Shown: positions 53,575 through 62,983 of the stretch, piece after piece
How the letters are laid out: each line of letters starts with the position of its first letter
How positions within the stretch are numbered: position 1 is the stretch's first letter
Origin: Clostridium sp.
Lineage (GTDB): Bacteria; Bacillota; Clostridia; Clostridiales; Clostridiaceae
Assembly (NCBI RefSeq): GCF_029267215.1
Contig: NZ_JARIDH010000042.1
Location: forward strand, 124,001 to 188,000
Direction of reading: 5' to 3'
Length of the DNA: 64,000 nucleotides
Made by a program: the position numbers and the translations under genes
Notes under the pieces: generated by a model
What the model was told of the DNA's origin: nothing
The model's input: only the letters and a program-made list of their open reading frames with translations
The model's database searches: none

Positions 53575-54195
53575 TTACTTATCACTCAATTTTTCCATTC
53601 TATACCCAATTTCTTTATTAGAAAGTTCATATCCTTCTTCAATCATTTCTTCTCTGCTTTTACCTTTACCTAATAATGTATCTAAGGTTAATTGATTTCT
53701 ATACTTAAAATATTTATCAAGAAGCATTTCTTCAATTTCTCTTTGATTTGCTAAAGTATAATCATGAAGTATATGCTTAACCTGAAAACCTTCTTTATCA
53801 AGCTCCCTTCCAACAAGGATAGCTCTATGACACCTTATAGGTTCTTGCATAGCACCTAAAAGTACAATTTTATACCCCATATCTATACCCTTTTTAAGTC
53901 TTTCTATACCATATCTAAAGGTTTCCTCTTTTATTACTTTTCTAAAATCTGCATATCCTTCCTTATTATAAGAAATCTTTGTTTCTCTTTTAGCTGCAAA
54001 TTCCTTTGCCATATATATGTATGTAAAACCTAAATTTCTTAAGGTCTTTTGAATAGTTTCTTTATTATATTGCACATTATATTTAGAATATGGAATTCCT
54101 CTTATGTCTATAACACAATTTATATTATATTTTTTCATCATATCAACTAATCTTTCCACACTATAATTTGAATGACCTAAGGTATATATTTCCAC
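53575..54195 (-). CDS. DUF488 family protein
   Basis: 206 residues, DUF488 superfamily: IYTLGHSNYSVERLVDMMKK, VIDIRGIPYSKYNVQYNKET, GFTYIYMAKEFAAKRE, and ILLGAMQEPIRCHRAILVGR-like block with the conserved RCHR motif. Function is not established; a possible nucleic-acid or damage-related role has been suggested for the family. Starts at GTG with GAGGTGAATTTTTA before it. Monocistronic. Confidence 0.85.
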   Translation of the reverse strand: MEIYTLGHSNYSVERLVDMMKKYNINCVIDIRGIPYSKYNVQYNKETIQKTLRNLGFTYIYMAKEFAAKRETKISYNKEGYADFRKVIKEETFRYGIERLKKGIDMGYKIVLLGAMQEPIRCHRAILVGRELDKEGFQVKHILHDYTLANQREIEEMLLDKYFKYRNQLTLDTLLGKGKSREEMIEEGYELSNKEIGYRMEKLSDK

Positions 54196-54322
54196 TAAAA
54201 ATTCACCTCACTTTATTTTTCTTATTTTTAAATCTCTCCTAATATAAAAATTCTTATTATATAAATTAATTATACAACTTTATTTTTATAATAGTTTTAT
54301 TAAGTTAAAATATTATAAAAGT

Positions 54323-54354
54323 AAAAGCTTATAGGAAAACTCCTATAAGCTTTT
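54323..54354 (-). terminator. Terminator of gltX
   Basis: Perfect 14-bp arms AAAAGCTTATAGGA and TCCTATAAGCTTTT, 4-nt loop, T-rich on the minus strand. Confidence 0.85.
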
Positions 54355-54367
54355 ATTTGTATTTAAA

Positions 54368-56026
54368 TTAAAGTGATGCAAAGTTTTTAAATCTTTCTCT
54401 TACTTTTTCTTCACCCATTATTTGCATTATTGTATAAAGGTCTGGAGTGTTACTTCTATGAGTTAAAGCCGCTCTTACAGCCCCTGCAACATCTGAAACC
54501 ATTCCTTTGTATTCTTCTGGGTTCTTTTTATATTTCTTTCTATCAGTTGCATATCCTAACTGAGTAGCAACTTCTTTTAAGTCTGAGAACCAAGTATCTT
54601 TATCTGTGTTGAAGTTATAAGCTTTTTCGTAAGCTTCTATTATTCTCTTAGCTTCTTCTAATTCTAAAGTCTTTGGTAATTCAACATTTTCAGCCTTTTC
54701 TTCATTGAATAACTCATCAAAGAAGTAGAATATTTTTTCTTTAACATCTTCCCATTTAGCAAAGTCTTTTCTTGGTTTTGGACCTTCTTTATCTATGTTG
54801 AATACTTCTTTCATCATAGCTTCTTTAGAAGTTACTAAATCATACATTTCCTTGTCATATTCTTTAGCCCAGTTTATGTAGTATTCGTAAACTTTATCTG
54901 CTTTCATTTTACAAATAACATCTTTACTTACGTCATTTAATTTAATTAAGTCAAATAAAGCTCCACTCTTACTCATTTTATTTAATTCTACTTTATAATC
55001 ATGATAATCAGCATCTGGATTTTCTGCTCTCCACTCTTCGAAAGCTGAGTTTATTATATTTAATAAGTACTCTATTACTGATTGAGCTGGGTATCCTTTT
55101 TCACTGTAGTAACTTACAGCACTTTCTGGATCTTTTCTCTTAGAAAGTTTTCTCTTAGAACTTCCATCCATTTTCATTATTGTAGGGATATGAGCATACT
55201 TTGGTGCTTCAACTCCTAAAACTTCAAACATTTGAAGGTGTATTGGAAGTGATGATAACCACTCTTCTCCTCTTATAACGTGAGTAGTTCTCATTAATGT
55301 ATCATCTATAGCGTGTGCAAAGTGATATGTTGGAAGTCCATCACCTTTTATAATTACTACATCTTGAAGGTTTTCTGGGAATGAAACTTCTCCCTTTATC
55401 ATATCTTCAGCAACAACTCTTTTTTCAGGATTTCCAGGTGATTTCATTCTTATAACATAGCTTTCGCCAGCTTCTATTTTCTTTATAGCTTCCTCTGGTG
55501 ATAAATCTCTATATTTAGCAAATTCTCCATAACATCCTGGAGTTAATTTTTCAGCAACTTGCTTTTCTCTTAAAGCTTCTAATTCTTCTGAAGTCATAAA
55601 GCATGGATAAGCTAATCCTTTTCTTAAAAGATCTTTAACAAAAGCTCTGTATATATCAGCTCTTTGACTTTGTTTATATGGTGCATAAGCGCCTTTTTCT
55701 GTAGTTTCTCCAGTTATACCTTCATCAAAATCCATTCCAAAGTTATGCATAGTTTTTATAGTGTCATCTATAGCACCAGCTACTTCCCTCTTTTGATCTG
55801 TATCTTCTATTCTTAAGTAGAATATTCCACCACTTTGGTGAGCTAATCTTTCATTTATTAAGGAAGCAAAAACTCCTCCTATATGTTGGAAGCCAGTTGG
55901 ACTTGGTGCATATCTTAATACCTTAGCACCTTCTTTTAAATCTCTTTTTGGATATTTTTCGAAATAATATTCCGGTGTCTTATCTATATTAGGGAATATT
56001 AAGTTAGCTAAATTTTCATAACTCAT
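54368..56026 (-). CDS. gltX: Glutamyl-tRNA synthetase
   Basis: Class I aminoacyl-tRNA synthetase, 552 residues from the ATG at 56026 (an in-frame GTG at 56035 is less well placed). The HIGH-type motif is [19 protein letters not shown] and the KMSKS-type motif is [12 protein letters not shown]. Catalytic blocks [14 protein letters not shown] and [20 protein letters not shown] are intact. The unusual N-terminal extension ([20 protein letters not shown]) and long C-terminal part are typical of a clostridial branch. Preceded by a T-box leader. Confidence 0.95.
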   Translation of the reverse strand: MSYENLANLIFPNIDKTPEYYFEKYPKRDLKEGAKVLRYAPSPTGFQHIGGVFASLINERLAHQSGGIFYLRIEDTDQKREVAGAIDDTIKTMHNFGMDFDEGITGETTEKGAYAPYKQSQRADIYRAFVKDLLRKGLAYPCFMTSEELEALREKQVAEKLTPGCYGEFAKYRDLSPEEAIKKIEAGESYVIRMKSPGNPEKRVVAEDMIKGEVSFPENLQDVVIIKGDGLPTYHFAHAIDDTLMRTTHVIRGEEWLSSLPIHLQMFEVLGVEAPKYAHIPTIMKMDGSSKRKLSKRKDPESAVSYYSEKGYPAQSVIEYLLNIINSAFEEWRAENPDADYHDYKVELNKMSKSGALFDLIKLNDVSKDVICKMKADKVYEYYINWAKEYDKEMYDLVTSKEAMMKEVFNIDKEGPKPRKDFAKWEDVKEKIFYFFDELFNEEKAENVELPKTLELEEAKRIIEAYEKAYNFNTDKDTWFSDLKEVATQLGYATDRKKYKKNPEEYKGMVSDVAGAVRAALTHRSNTPDLYTIMQIMGEEKVRERFKNFASL

Positions 56027-56055
56027 TGTTTTCACTTTCCTTTCTGAATTTATAT

Positions 56056-56306
56056 AAAAAAAAGTCCCTCGTCCTATAAAATTAGGACGAAAGACTTAAC
56101 TTCCGCGTTACCACCTAAATTAGTTAGTCTTTAAACTAACTCACTCAAAATTTCTTAAGGGAAATCATCCCTAGACCTACTCCTTAAAATAAGATTTTCA
56201 GTCTAAAGCTCCAAAGCTTCTTTCCATAAGATTATATTTTAGGCTCTCACCATCCCTAATTCGCTTTGAAATAATTACTTACGTACTCTTCTTTATCACA
56301 GCTTAA
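56056..56306 (-). promoter_or_regulatory. T-box riboswitch upstream of gltX
   Basis: On the minus strand: a stem I with GATGGTGAGAGCC, candidate specifier GAA within AAAGAAGCTTTGGAGC, then the T-box sequence AGGTGGTAACGCGGAAG (56115-56100 complement), then a terminator stem CGTCCTAATTTTATAGGACG with a T run ending near 56056. Uncharged tRNA-Glu binding would favour the antiterminator. The specifier assignment is tentative; the T-box itself is secure. Confidence 0.9.
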
Positions 56307-56658
56307 ATAATATTATATTTTAAACATAACAAAGTATATTATAACAGATTCTTTAAAGTTGTAAACAGAAATCTTACCCTTAGATAAATTTCAAACTTTA
56401 ACTTTATTATATCATATTTGTTTTTAATTAAAACTTTTTAAAATTACATTACTTATAAATTAACTAAGCTTTTTTTATAAAACTTAAGTTTTTTTTAGAT
56501 GTAATCTTTAATTTAAGTAGTAAACCCCACCTGAAACTTTATTTGTTATAATATATAAAGTTATTTATAATACAAAAATATGCTTTCTATTCCTATTGGA
56601 TATTCAAGAATAACATTTAAAACTAAGAACTCCTACTTGTCAATAATTTTACTTATTC
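56307..56658. other. Intergenic region upstream of the T-box
   Basis: 350 bp, AT-rich. It contains the gltX promoter region and the 3' flank of the nitroreductase gene. No ORF, repeat or strong hairpin seen. Confidence 0.5.
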
Positions 56659-57159
56659 TTAGTATTGATCTTCATGGACAATATTTTCATCATACTCTGT
56701 TATATGATGTTTAAATTCATCTGGATGTCCTACTGCAATCATAGCCATTGGGTGAATATTACTTGGAATATTGAATATATCTCTAACAATACCCATTAAA
56801 TCTTTATGAGGATATGCCACAATCCACACTCCTCCAAGTCCTAATAGTTCAGTTTCTAAAAGCATGTTCTCAACAGCAGCTGAACAATCCTGAATATAAT
56901 ATCCTTCTTTAGGTTGTTTTTCACTATTAGCACATATTGCTATGCAAAGTGGAGCTTCTTTAACCATTTTAGCATGTGGATGTTTTGAGGCAATTTCATC
57001 TAAAATTTCTCTATTAGTTGTGAAAACAAATTCCCACGGATCTTTATTTTCAGCAGATGGTGCAGCCATCCCAGCTCTCAAAATCCTTTTTATATTCTCC
57101 TCACTTACCTCCTCACTTTTATAACTTCTTATACTATTTCTTTTAAATATTGTATCCAT
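56659..57159 (-). CDS. Nitroreductase family protein
   Basis: Small FMN-dependent oxidoreductase, 166 residues. Opening RNSIRSYKSEEVSEENIKRI is the FMN-binding arginine cluster, followed by AGMAAPSAENKDPWEFVF, QDCSAAVENMLLETELLGLG, and AVGHPDE near the end. Typically a homodimer reducing nitro or quinone compounds; the substrate is unknown. AAGGAGGAAAAGAA precedes the ATG. Monocistronic. Confidence 0.9.
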   Translation of the reverse strand: MDTIFKRNSIRSYKSEEVSEENIKRILRAGMAAPSAENKDPWEFVFTTNREILDEIASKHPHAKMVKEAPLCIAICANSEKQPKEGYYIQDCSAAVENMLLETELLGLGGVWIVAYPHKDLMGIVRDIFNIPSNIHPMAMIAVGHPDEFKHHITEYDENIVHEDQY

Positions 57160-57229
57160 TTCTTTTCCTCCTTAATGAATCAATATATTATGTTATTAAT
57201 ATTGGTAAATGAGTTCTTATTTATGTATT

Positions 57230-58981
57230 CTAAGTTAAAACTCTACTTCTAATATCATTTTGCACCCAATGAAAATTAGAGGAATTTATTTTAAATAACC
57301 ATATCTTTAGTAAAATGCTTAATGTATTAGAATAATCCTCCACATTTTTACTTAATTCTCTATTATATATAACCCTATTAAGTATATCTTCATGTATTTT
57401 TAATTCTTCTAAAGGATACTTTTCTAAATCATCCTTCACATAGTTTTCTTCTTCTTTATAAAACCAAGTCCAAAGTATATATTCATATTCATTTAAATCT
57501 TTTAAAACTTCCTCCTCACAAACATATTCCTTAAGATTCCAAAGAGGAAGAATTGAATTTCCAAAAAGATAATTTCTAGCAAATTCATTGCATTTTTCTT
57601 TTAAAAGCCAAATAAACATATTTTGCATAGAAAACTCTTTATCTTTATTTAAAACAAGATAATTTAGTATGCTATCTTTTCCTAAAGAATCCTTTGTTAA
57701 ACTCTCTAAAAAATAAATTATTAAAGGAGCCTTTGTATAATGAAGAAACTCTAATTTTCCATGACTTTTTATACTTATCTCTTCCATTGGAATTATTTTA
57801 AATCTATTTGGCTCTTTTAATGTCATATAAATATATCTTGTGTAGAGCTTACTTATCTCTCTATTAAAATCTATCTTTAGTTTTTCTTTTAAATCTTCAC
57901 TTAAACTTTCAAGTGCTAAAAGTTCATAATAAGTTGCAAGTCCCTCTGTAAGCCATAGATTTGGAGGGAGATGATATGTTCTTGAAGAAAGCTTAGAATC
58001 CATAAATGCATGAAACATTCTATGAGATAAAAGCTGCCAATCCCTCTTATTATCCTTATTAAAGGAAGCACATATAATATTTTTTCCACTTCCACCTAAT
58101 ATGTTTTTATTATCTTTTTTACTTTTTCCAAGAAAAATTATGGTAAGAGCTTTTTCTTCTTCACATTTAAATAAACCTTTATAATAATCATACAATTTAC
58201 TTATGTTTTCAAAAATTTCATTTTCATTACAAGTATTATTTATAATCCTATTTTCTCTATAGAGTTTTAATCCAAAATCTCCCTTACTTTTTCTTAAATT
58301 AAAAAATCCAAAAGTATAAGGAGATTTCATAAGTTCATATAAATCACTCCAGATAGGATTTAAAAGATTTATCTTAAAATCCTCTTCTTTAAAAGGAATT
58401 ATATTATAAAATCTGATTTTAGACTTTAAGTTATTACTATTATCTTTTTCTAAATTCTTATATGTATTACATCTTTCCAGCGATGAATAACTAATCTTAC
58501 TAAGAAACCTTAATTCTTTTAAGTCAGAAATTTTATTTTTACTGATATGCTCATTACTTATACCTAGCTTTCTCAACTCTTCATGAAAACTCTCTTTGAA
58601 ACCAGTAAAATCAATAGTTATTTTACATTTTGAATCTTTTGAATCACCTAAAGCAAGTAGTTCCACAGGAAGCATCAAAAACTGTTCTCCCATAAAGATT
58701 ATTAAATCAGAATTTAATTCTCCAAGCCTTCCATGTTTGCCAAGCCCCCCTATTTTAAGTGAATACCAAAAGCTAATTTTATCACTTTTTCCTTCTATAT
58801 AAATAAAATTAGCATCACTAAATATTTCTTCCTGGCTTTTTATTTCTTCTAAATTTACTTTCCCTTTATAAAGCTTTAAATTGCTTAAAACATCTTCTCC
58901 ATAAATATCTAATTTAACATTTAGTAAGTCCTCTCTTATTTTATCTCTATTAACCTTAAAACTTATCTCTTTATATCTCAT
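57230..58981 (-). CDS. M61-like pseudo-peptidase
   Basis: 583 residues. The middle of the protein resembles gluzincin peptidases of the M61/glycyl aminopeptidase type: ASFNKDNKRDWQLLSHRMFH, then LPPNLWLTEGLATYYELLAL. The canonical HExxH is HRMFH (near residue 320), with Arg in place of the catalytic Glu; the second-site glutamate motif WLTEGLATYYE is kept. The N-terminal 200 residues (SFKVNRDKIREDLLN) may form the beta-rich domain of M61. Likely catalytically dead, perhaps a binding protein. No signal peptide seen. It follows the secreted protein gene by 30 bp. Confidence 0.65.
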   Translation of the reverse strand: MRYKEISFKVNRDKIREDLLNVKLDIYGEDVLSNLKLYKGKVNLEEIKSQEEIFSDANFIYIEGKSDKISFWYSLKIGGLGKHGRLGELNSDLIIFMGEQFLMLPVELLALGDSKDSKCKITIDFTGFKESFHEELRKLGISNEHISKNKISDLKELRFLSKISYSSLERCNTYKNLEKDNSNNLKSKIRFYNIIPFKEEDFKINLLNPIWSDLYELMKSPYTFGFFNLRKSKGDFGLKLYRENRIINNTCNENEIFENISKLYDYYKGLFKCEEEKALTIIFLGKSKKDNKNILGGSGKNIICASFNKDNKRDWQLLSHRMFHAFMDSKLSSRTYHLPPNLWLTEGLATYYELLALESLSEDLKEKLKIDFNREISKLYTRYIYMTLKEPNRFKIIPMEEISIKSHGKLEFLHYTKAPLIIYFLESLTKDSLGKDSILNYLVLNKDKEFSMQNMFIWLLKEKCNEFARNYLFGNSILPLWNLKEYVCEEEVLKDLNEYEYILWTWFYKEEENYVKDDLEKYPLEELKIHEDILNRVIYNRELSKNVEDYSNTLSILLKIWLFKINSSNFHWVQNDIRSRVLT

Positions 58982-59011
58982 TTCTTTTCTCCATAAACTA
59001 AAATATGTTTA

Positions 59012-59899
59012 TTAACTTTCTAAATTTTTAACCACATCTCCATCTTTACTTATATAAAGCTTTAATAAAGGTTCAAATATGCCCTCTTTTTCCATACTCT
59101 TTAAATAAATATTGCTTTTATAATAAACTTTTCCATTCATTTCTTTTTGCCCTTCAAACTTAACTTCTATATCATCATTATTAATAGAAACCTCATAATT
59201 TTTAGCTATATTTTCAATTGTTTCTCTCTCTTCATTACTTAAATTAACCTTTGTTATTATTCCTTCTATAGAGCTTAAAGTTTCCCCTGTTTCACTTTTT
59301 AAAACATCACCATTTTTATTTATAAGAATTTTATCAACTACTCCCGTTAAATCCTCTCCTTTAGCACTTTTTGAGTACAGAGTTACCTGATAATATTTAT
59401 CATTACCTATTTCTTTAAATCCATCAATATTAGCCCCTAAATCTAATAATGCATTCTTATCTTCATATTTTATGGCATATGTTTTTAAAACTTCTTTTTC
59501 TCCCTCACTTAGTTTATCTTCTGATTTTTTAGAATCTTCATCTTTATTTTTTAATGCCTCATGACTATTTAGTGACTTAATATTTTTTAACTCTTTTTTG
59601 TTTTCATCCTTATTAAAATTAACTTTATCTAAATTATTTTTACTATTCTCTTTTGTTTTATCTTCTTTATTATTAAAATCACCCTTTGAATTTCCCTTAG
59701 AGTTTTCAATATCTTCAAGTTTTTTATGTGCTTCAGTAAGATTTTCTCCCTCTTTTTCTGAATTATTTACTTGATTATTGTAAACTTTATTTTCAAAGGT
59801 TGCTCCTTTTACATAGGATTCATTCACATTTGTATAAGCCAAGGCCCCTCCTAAGGTTATAGAAAGAACCAATACCCCTCCAATTACTCTTTTTTTCAC
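59012..59899 (-). CDS. Secreted protein with two PepSY-like repeats
   Basis: About 295 residues from the GTG at 59899, chosen because ATGGAGTGTTTAAT precedes it. N-terminal signal (KKRVIGGVLVLSITLGGALA) is followed by a long Asn/Lys/Glu/Ser linker to about residue 130. Two similar modules follow: EKEVLKTYAIKYEDKNALLD ... DKILINKNGDVLK, and ETIENIAKNYEVSINNDDIE ... LKLYISKDGDVVK, resembling PepSY-type folds. Possibly an extracellular inhibitor or chaperone. Operon with the pseudo-peptidase gene downstream. Confidence 0.6.
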   Translation of the reverse strand: MKKRVIGGVLVLSITLGGALAYTNVNESYVKGATFENKVYNNQVNNSEKEGENLTEAHKKLEDIENSKGNSKGDFNNKEDKTKENSKNNLDKVNFNKDENKKELKNIKSLNSHEALKNKDEDSKKSEDKLSEGEKEVLKTYAIKYEDKNALLDLGANIDGFKEIGNDKYYQVTLYSKSAKGEDLTGVVDKILINKNGDVLKSETGETLSSIEGIITKVNLSNEERETIENIAKNYEVSINNDDIEVKFEGQKEMNGKVYYKSNIYLKSMEKEGIFEPLLKLYISKDGDVVKNLES

Positions 59900-60167
59900 A
59901 TTAAACACTCCATTTCATCTTATCTTATGTATATTATTCCCAACACGTCAATTTTATAATCTTTATTTGAAATTTTGACTATATATTTCTAATATTTAGG
60001 ATTATTATACTTCTTCTTAATAAAATCTTCATTACATTTTATTAACAAAGTGGTTAAATACTAATAATTATTCACTCTAATTAAATTTAAGATAAAAATA
60101 AAAAAGTGTACTGTTAGATAGGCAAATATATTATATACTCGTTCTTTATAACTGTATACTTTCAATC

Positions 60168-60412
60168 TTATCCTCTGTATACCTTATCTAATTTTATGAA
60201 GTTGTCCACATAATTTTCATATGCATAAATAGGATTATCAAACTTCTTTCCAATCCTCAGATACTTTTCCCTATTTTAGATTACTCATAGTAACCCTCCT
60301 CTACTTTCTCCGTAAATTCTCTTATAATATTTTCTAAGACTTCTGTAGCTTTCATATCAGACATGACACACACTTTCAAAAATCTGTCCTTTATTTCAAG
60401 TGTATTTCTTAA
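60168..60412 (-). pseudogene. Decayed small gene with ribbon-helix-helix-like piece
   Basis: On the minus strand the frame TLEIKDRFLKVCVMSDMKAT then EVLENIIREFTEKVEEGYYE is open, looks like a ribbon-helix-helix domain and ends at TAA (60291-60293). A frameshift away, EKYLRIGKKFDNPIYAYENY then VDNFIKLDKVYRG continues to a stop at 60168. Upstream, in-frame stops break the start. Looks like a remnant of an antitoxin- or partition-like gene. The rest of 59909-60653 has no supported feature. Confidence 0.4.
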
Positions 60413-60653
60413 TCATATAACTTCAATTTTAACTTTTTTCTCATATTTCTTTTTAATCTCATTTTCAATTAATATTTACGTTAGACCATACGAGATAACA
60501 ATAGTAACCATAAAAAATGCTAAAAAACAAAAATACACTGTTGACTAACCGTGTACCTTTGAAATAACTATGTAAACTAAAAAATATACGTGTAATTAAC
60601 CCTGTATTTACACATATATTTTCTAAATAAAAATGTAATTTTATTGTATAACT

Positions 60654-61652
60654 TTAAGGGTGTATTCTTATTATCTTCCCAGTTTTATTATCCCTCTCTA
60701 CTATTAATGGACATCTTTTACCATTAATAGTTTGATATGCGGTAATTGTATCTGTTTTTTTTACGCTATTAAAAAAATCTGCTATATCTTGTGGAAGCTC
60801 TTCTAATTTCGGAATAGATAATTTATAAATGAGTGTATTTCCCCTTTTTTGCATAATAAAATCTTCAAAGTAATAATCTTCTATTCTAGCTATATCACTC
60901 ATATTTCCAAGTTCAATAATTCCATTACTTTTATTTAACATCTTTAAGAAATTTTTATTTTTTGTGTTTAAAACAATTCTTATTTCACTTTGATTGGAAA
61001 ATTTAATATCTTTCGTAAATAACTCCGTAGGCATTGAACTTTCTATAAAAAACTCTTCATCTTTATCAACATATTCTACTGGTGCATAAAATATTTCCTC
61101 AGGTTTAAGTCCATTGCTTATAAAATAATTAATAAACCTTCTTCTAAATTCCATTGGATTATTAATAATTATTAATGCTGGTCTTTCCTCTTCTGAACAA
61201 TTTTTATAAGTTTCTTTGTCTAAACTTTTTGCAAAATCTTTAAAATAACTCTTTTTAATTTTTCCACTAGGATATTTCTCTCCATCTTCTCCTTTAGACA
61301 TATGTGTAAACATATTATCATTTAATCCAAAGAAACAACAAGTAGGTAGATTTAATACATCTTGACTCTTAAAATGTATATGACCATTTCTTGAATCTAT
61401 CATTTCTATGGTATTACTTCGTGATAATCTATAAAGTTTAGACTTTCGTATATAATCTTGCTTCATTATAGATGCAATAGATGCAAAAGATCCCTCTAAT
61501 AAATCACCTCGTCCACTCCCCTCTTTTTCCCATGCTTCAATCCACTCCTGTGGGTTGCCAAATTTTAATTTTCCAGAATCTAAAAAGTCTTGAGCATACT
61601 TTTTGTTTGTAAAACATTTTAATAACATAATAGTTTTAAAATCATTTGCCAA
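60654..61652 (-). CDS. Unrecognised protein, possibly DUF2971-like
   Basis: 332 residues starting at a TTG that has a strong GAGGAGGAAGTATAG before it. The N-terminal MLLKCFTNKKYAQDFLDSGK, LKFGNPQEWIEA and GDLLEGSFASI recall the fold of DUF2971/AbiGi-like proteins, in which a few residues of the first 60 form the signature; this similarity is weak and from memory. Two unusual cysteines (LPTCCFFGLN) are near residue 108. It is a single gene sitting between decayed sequences, so it may be recently acquired; a defence role is only a guess. Confidence 0.55.
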   Translation of the reverse strand: MANDFKTIMLLKCFTNKKYAQDFLDSGKLKFGNPQEWIEAWEKEGSGRGDLLEGSFASIASIMKQDYIRKSKLYRLSRSNTIEMIDSRNGHIHFKSQDVLNLPTCCFFGLNDNMFTHMSKGEDGEKYPSGKIKKSYFKDFAKSLDKETYKNCSEEERPALIIINNPMEFRRRFINYFISNGLKPEEIFYAPVEYVDKDEEFFIESSMPTELFTKDIKFSNQSEIRIVLNTKNKNFLKMLNKSNGIIELGNMSDIARIEDYYFEDFIMQKRGNTLIYKLSIPKLEELPQDIADFFNSVKKTDTITAYQTINGKRCPLIVERDNKTGKIIRIHP

Positions 61653-61703
61653 CTATACTTCCTCCTCTTAAAACTTTATTATATATTAATCACACTTTTA
61701 CCT

Positions 61704-61740
61704 AAAAAAGCTAAATGAAAGTTATTCACTTAGCTTTTTT
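61704..61740 (-). terminator. Terminator for the headless ORF at 61745
   Basis: AAAAAAGCTAAATGAA pairs with TTCACTTAGCTTTTTT with one mismatch. Lies immediately downstream of the TAA at 61745 on the minus strand. Confidence 0.7.
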
Positions 61741-61744
61741 AGAA

Positions 61745-61966
61745 TTAAGAATATACTTTTACTATCTTGTCAGAATTTGATGACTTTATTACTAAACACT
61801 CATCAAATTCATCATAGTCCATTTCATTATATGAAGTTGAATACCTTCCATAAAGTCCTTTTGAATTAAAATTTACAATACCAACATCTTCCCAGTCTAT
61901 ATTTATGTTATAAAATTCTGTTCCATTAGATATGCTTACTGGAATACTGTAAAATGCTTCATCCTT
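61745..61966 (-). pseudogene. C-terminal remnant of an unknown gene
   Basis: An open frame of 73 codons without a start, ending at a TAA at 61745: KDEAFYSIPVSISNGTEFYN, then INIDWEDVGIVNFNSKGLYG, and NEMDYDEFDECLVIKSSNSD. An in-frame TGA lies immediately upstream (61967-61969). The coding-like composition and following terminator suggest the 3' end of a deleted gene. Family not recognised. Confidence 0.45.
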
Positions 61967-62134
61967 TCAGTTATTTTGTAATTTAATTATATATTACCAC
62001 TAAATGTATTTAAAGTCTTTTTATATAGAAAAAATTTGAATCTTGACTATAACAACTCCTAAAACCATTATAAATTTCAACTTTTGCACAATTTTTCTTT
62101 GATATAAATTTGATCATCATTTTAACTGAAATTA

Positions 62135-62322
62135 TCAATCATAACCACCCGTAAAAAGGTCAATATATTCTTTTAAGCTTATTTGTTCATATGCTATCTT
62201 CCTGTATTTTATTTTTAATATATTCTTCTATCGCCTTTTTATTTCTTCCAATTGTATCAACATAGTACACTTTGCACCAAAATTATTTATTCCAATACTT
62301 ATATTTTAAAGTTGCAATTTTT
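62135..62322 (-). mobile_element. IS200/IS605 TnpA remnant
   Basis: On the minus strand ATLKYKYWNK, a stop, then FWCKVYYVDTIGRNKKAIEE and YIKNKIQEDSI; one frame over, YEQISLKEYIDLFTGGYD and a stop at 62135. This matches the C-terminus of IS200-type transposase (FWxxxYYVDTVG, EYIxNQ, LKEYIDPFTG) with one nonsense codon and one frameshift. Only about the last 60 residues remain. Confidence 0.75.
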
Positions 62323-62345
62323 TATTTTAAAAAATATTATTAAAC

Positions 62346-62386
62346 AAAAAAAGTTGATAAGTTTTTTTAAATAACTTATCAACTTT
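62346..62386 (-). terminator. Terminator of the HAD pseudogene
   Basis: AAAAGTTGATAAGTT pairs with AACTTATCAACTTT, followed by a T run on the minus strand. Confidence 0.8.
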
Positions 62387-62407
62387 ACTCCATATTATTT
62401 TAAACTG

Positions 62408-62962
62408 TTAAACTAATATTTCTTCTTTTTCTTTCATAAACTCACTTATTGCATAGGCAATTCCATCTTCTTTATTTGATAAAGTTATGTAATCAGCTAT
62501 TTCTTTTAATTCATACACTACATTTCCAATAGCAATACCTAATCAAACATATTTCACCATGGAAGAATCATTTTTATCATCACCAAAGGCCATAACTTCA
62601 CCCATTTAATATTCTAAGTGAGAAAGTACTGTTTCTAAAGCCTTTACCTTATCTATTCCTTTTGCAGTAAATTCAAAGAAGAAATCAAGTGTAAACATAC
62701 AACTTAACTTTTCTTTAAATGGCTCAATCATTTCTTTATAGTTAGCTTTTAAATATTCTGTATCACCAGCAGTTAAAACCTTGTTTAATGGAAAATCTGC
62801 AAAAATTGCTAAATCATCTTTTTGAAATAGTTTAAACTTACAATTACGAGCTTCATATTAAATAAAACATCATCGGTTTCACAATCTATTACTTTTGATC
62901 CATTAAATTAAACTAGTTAATGTTCCATCTACATCTAATACTATTACTTTATATTTGTTCAT
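62408..62962 (-). pseudogene. Decayed Cof-type HAD phosphatase
   Basis: Starts MNKYKVIVLDVDGTLTS (HAD motif I) and ends with GEVMAFGDDKNDSSMVKYV, LGIAIGNVVYELKEIADYI and KEDGIAYAISEFM (motif IV and C-terminus of HAD-IIB). Between these are several stops, a frameshift and an apparent deletion of most of motifs II-III, plus TAA and TGA interruptions in the second half. Clearly non-functional. Directly upstream of the M42 peptidase's 3' end. Confidence 0.85.
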
Positions 62963-62983
62963 TTTTTACACCTGTTAATCTTT

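Noticed and set aside
60363..60548. Plus-strand open frame in the decay zone
   Set aside because: No ribosome site, no domain, and the coding-like signal is on the opposite strand.
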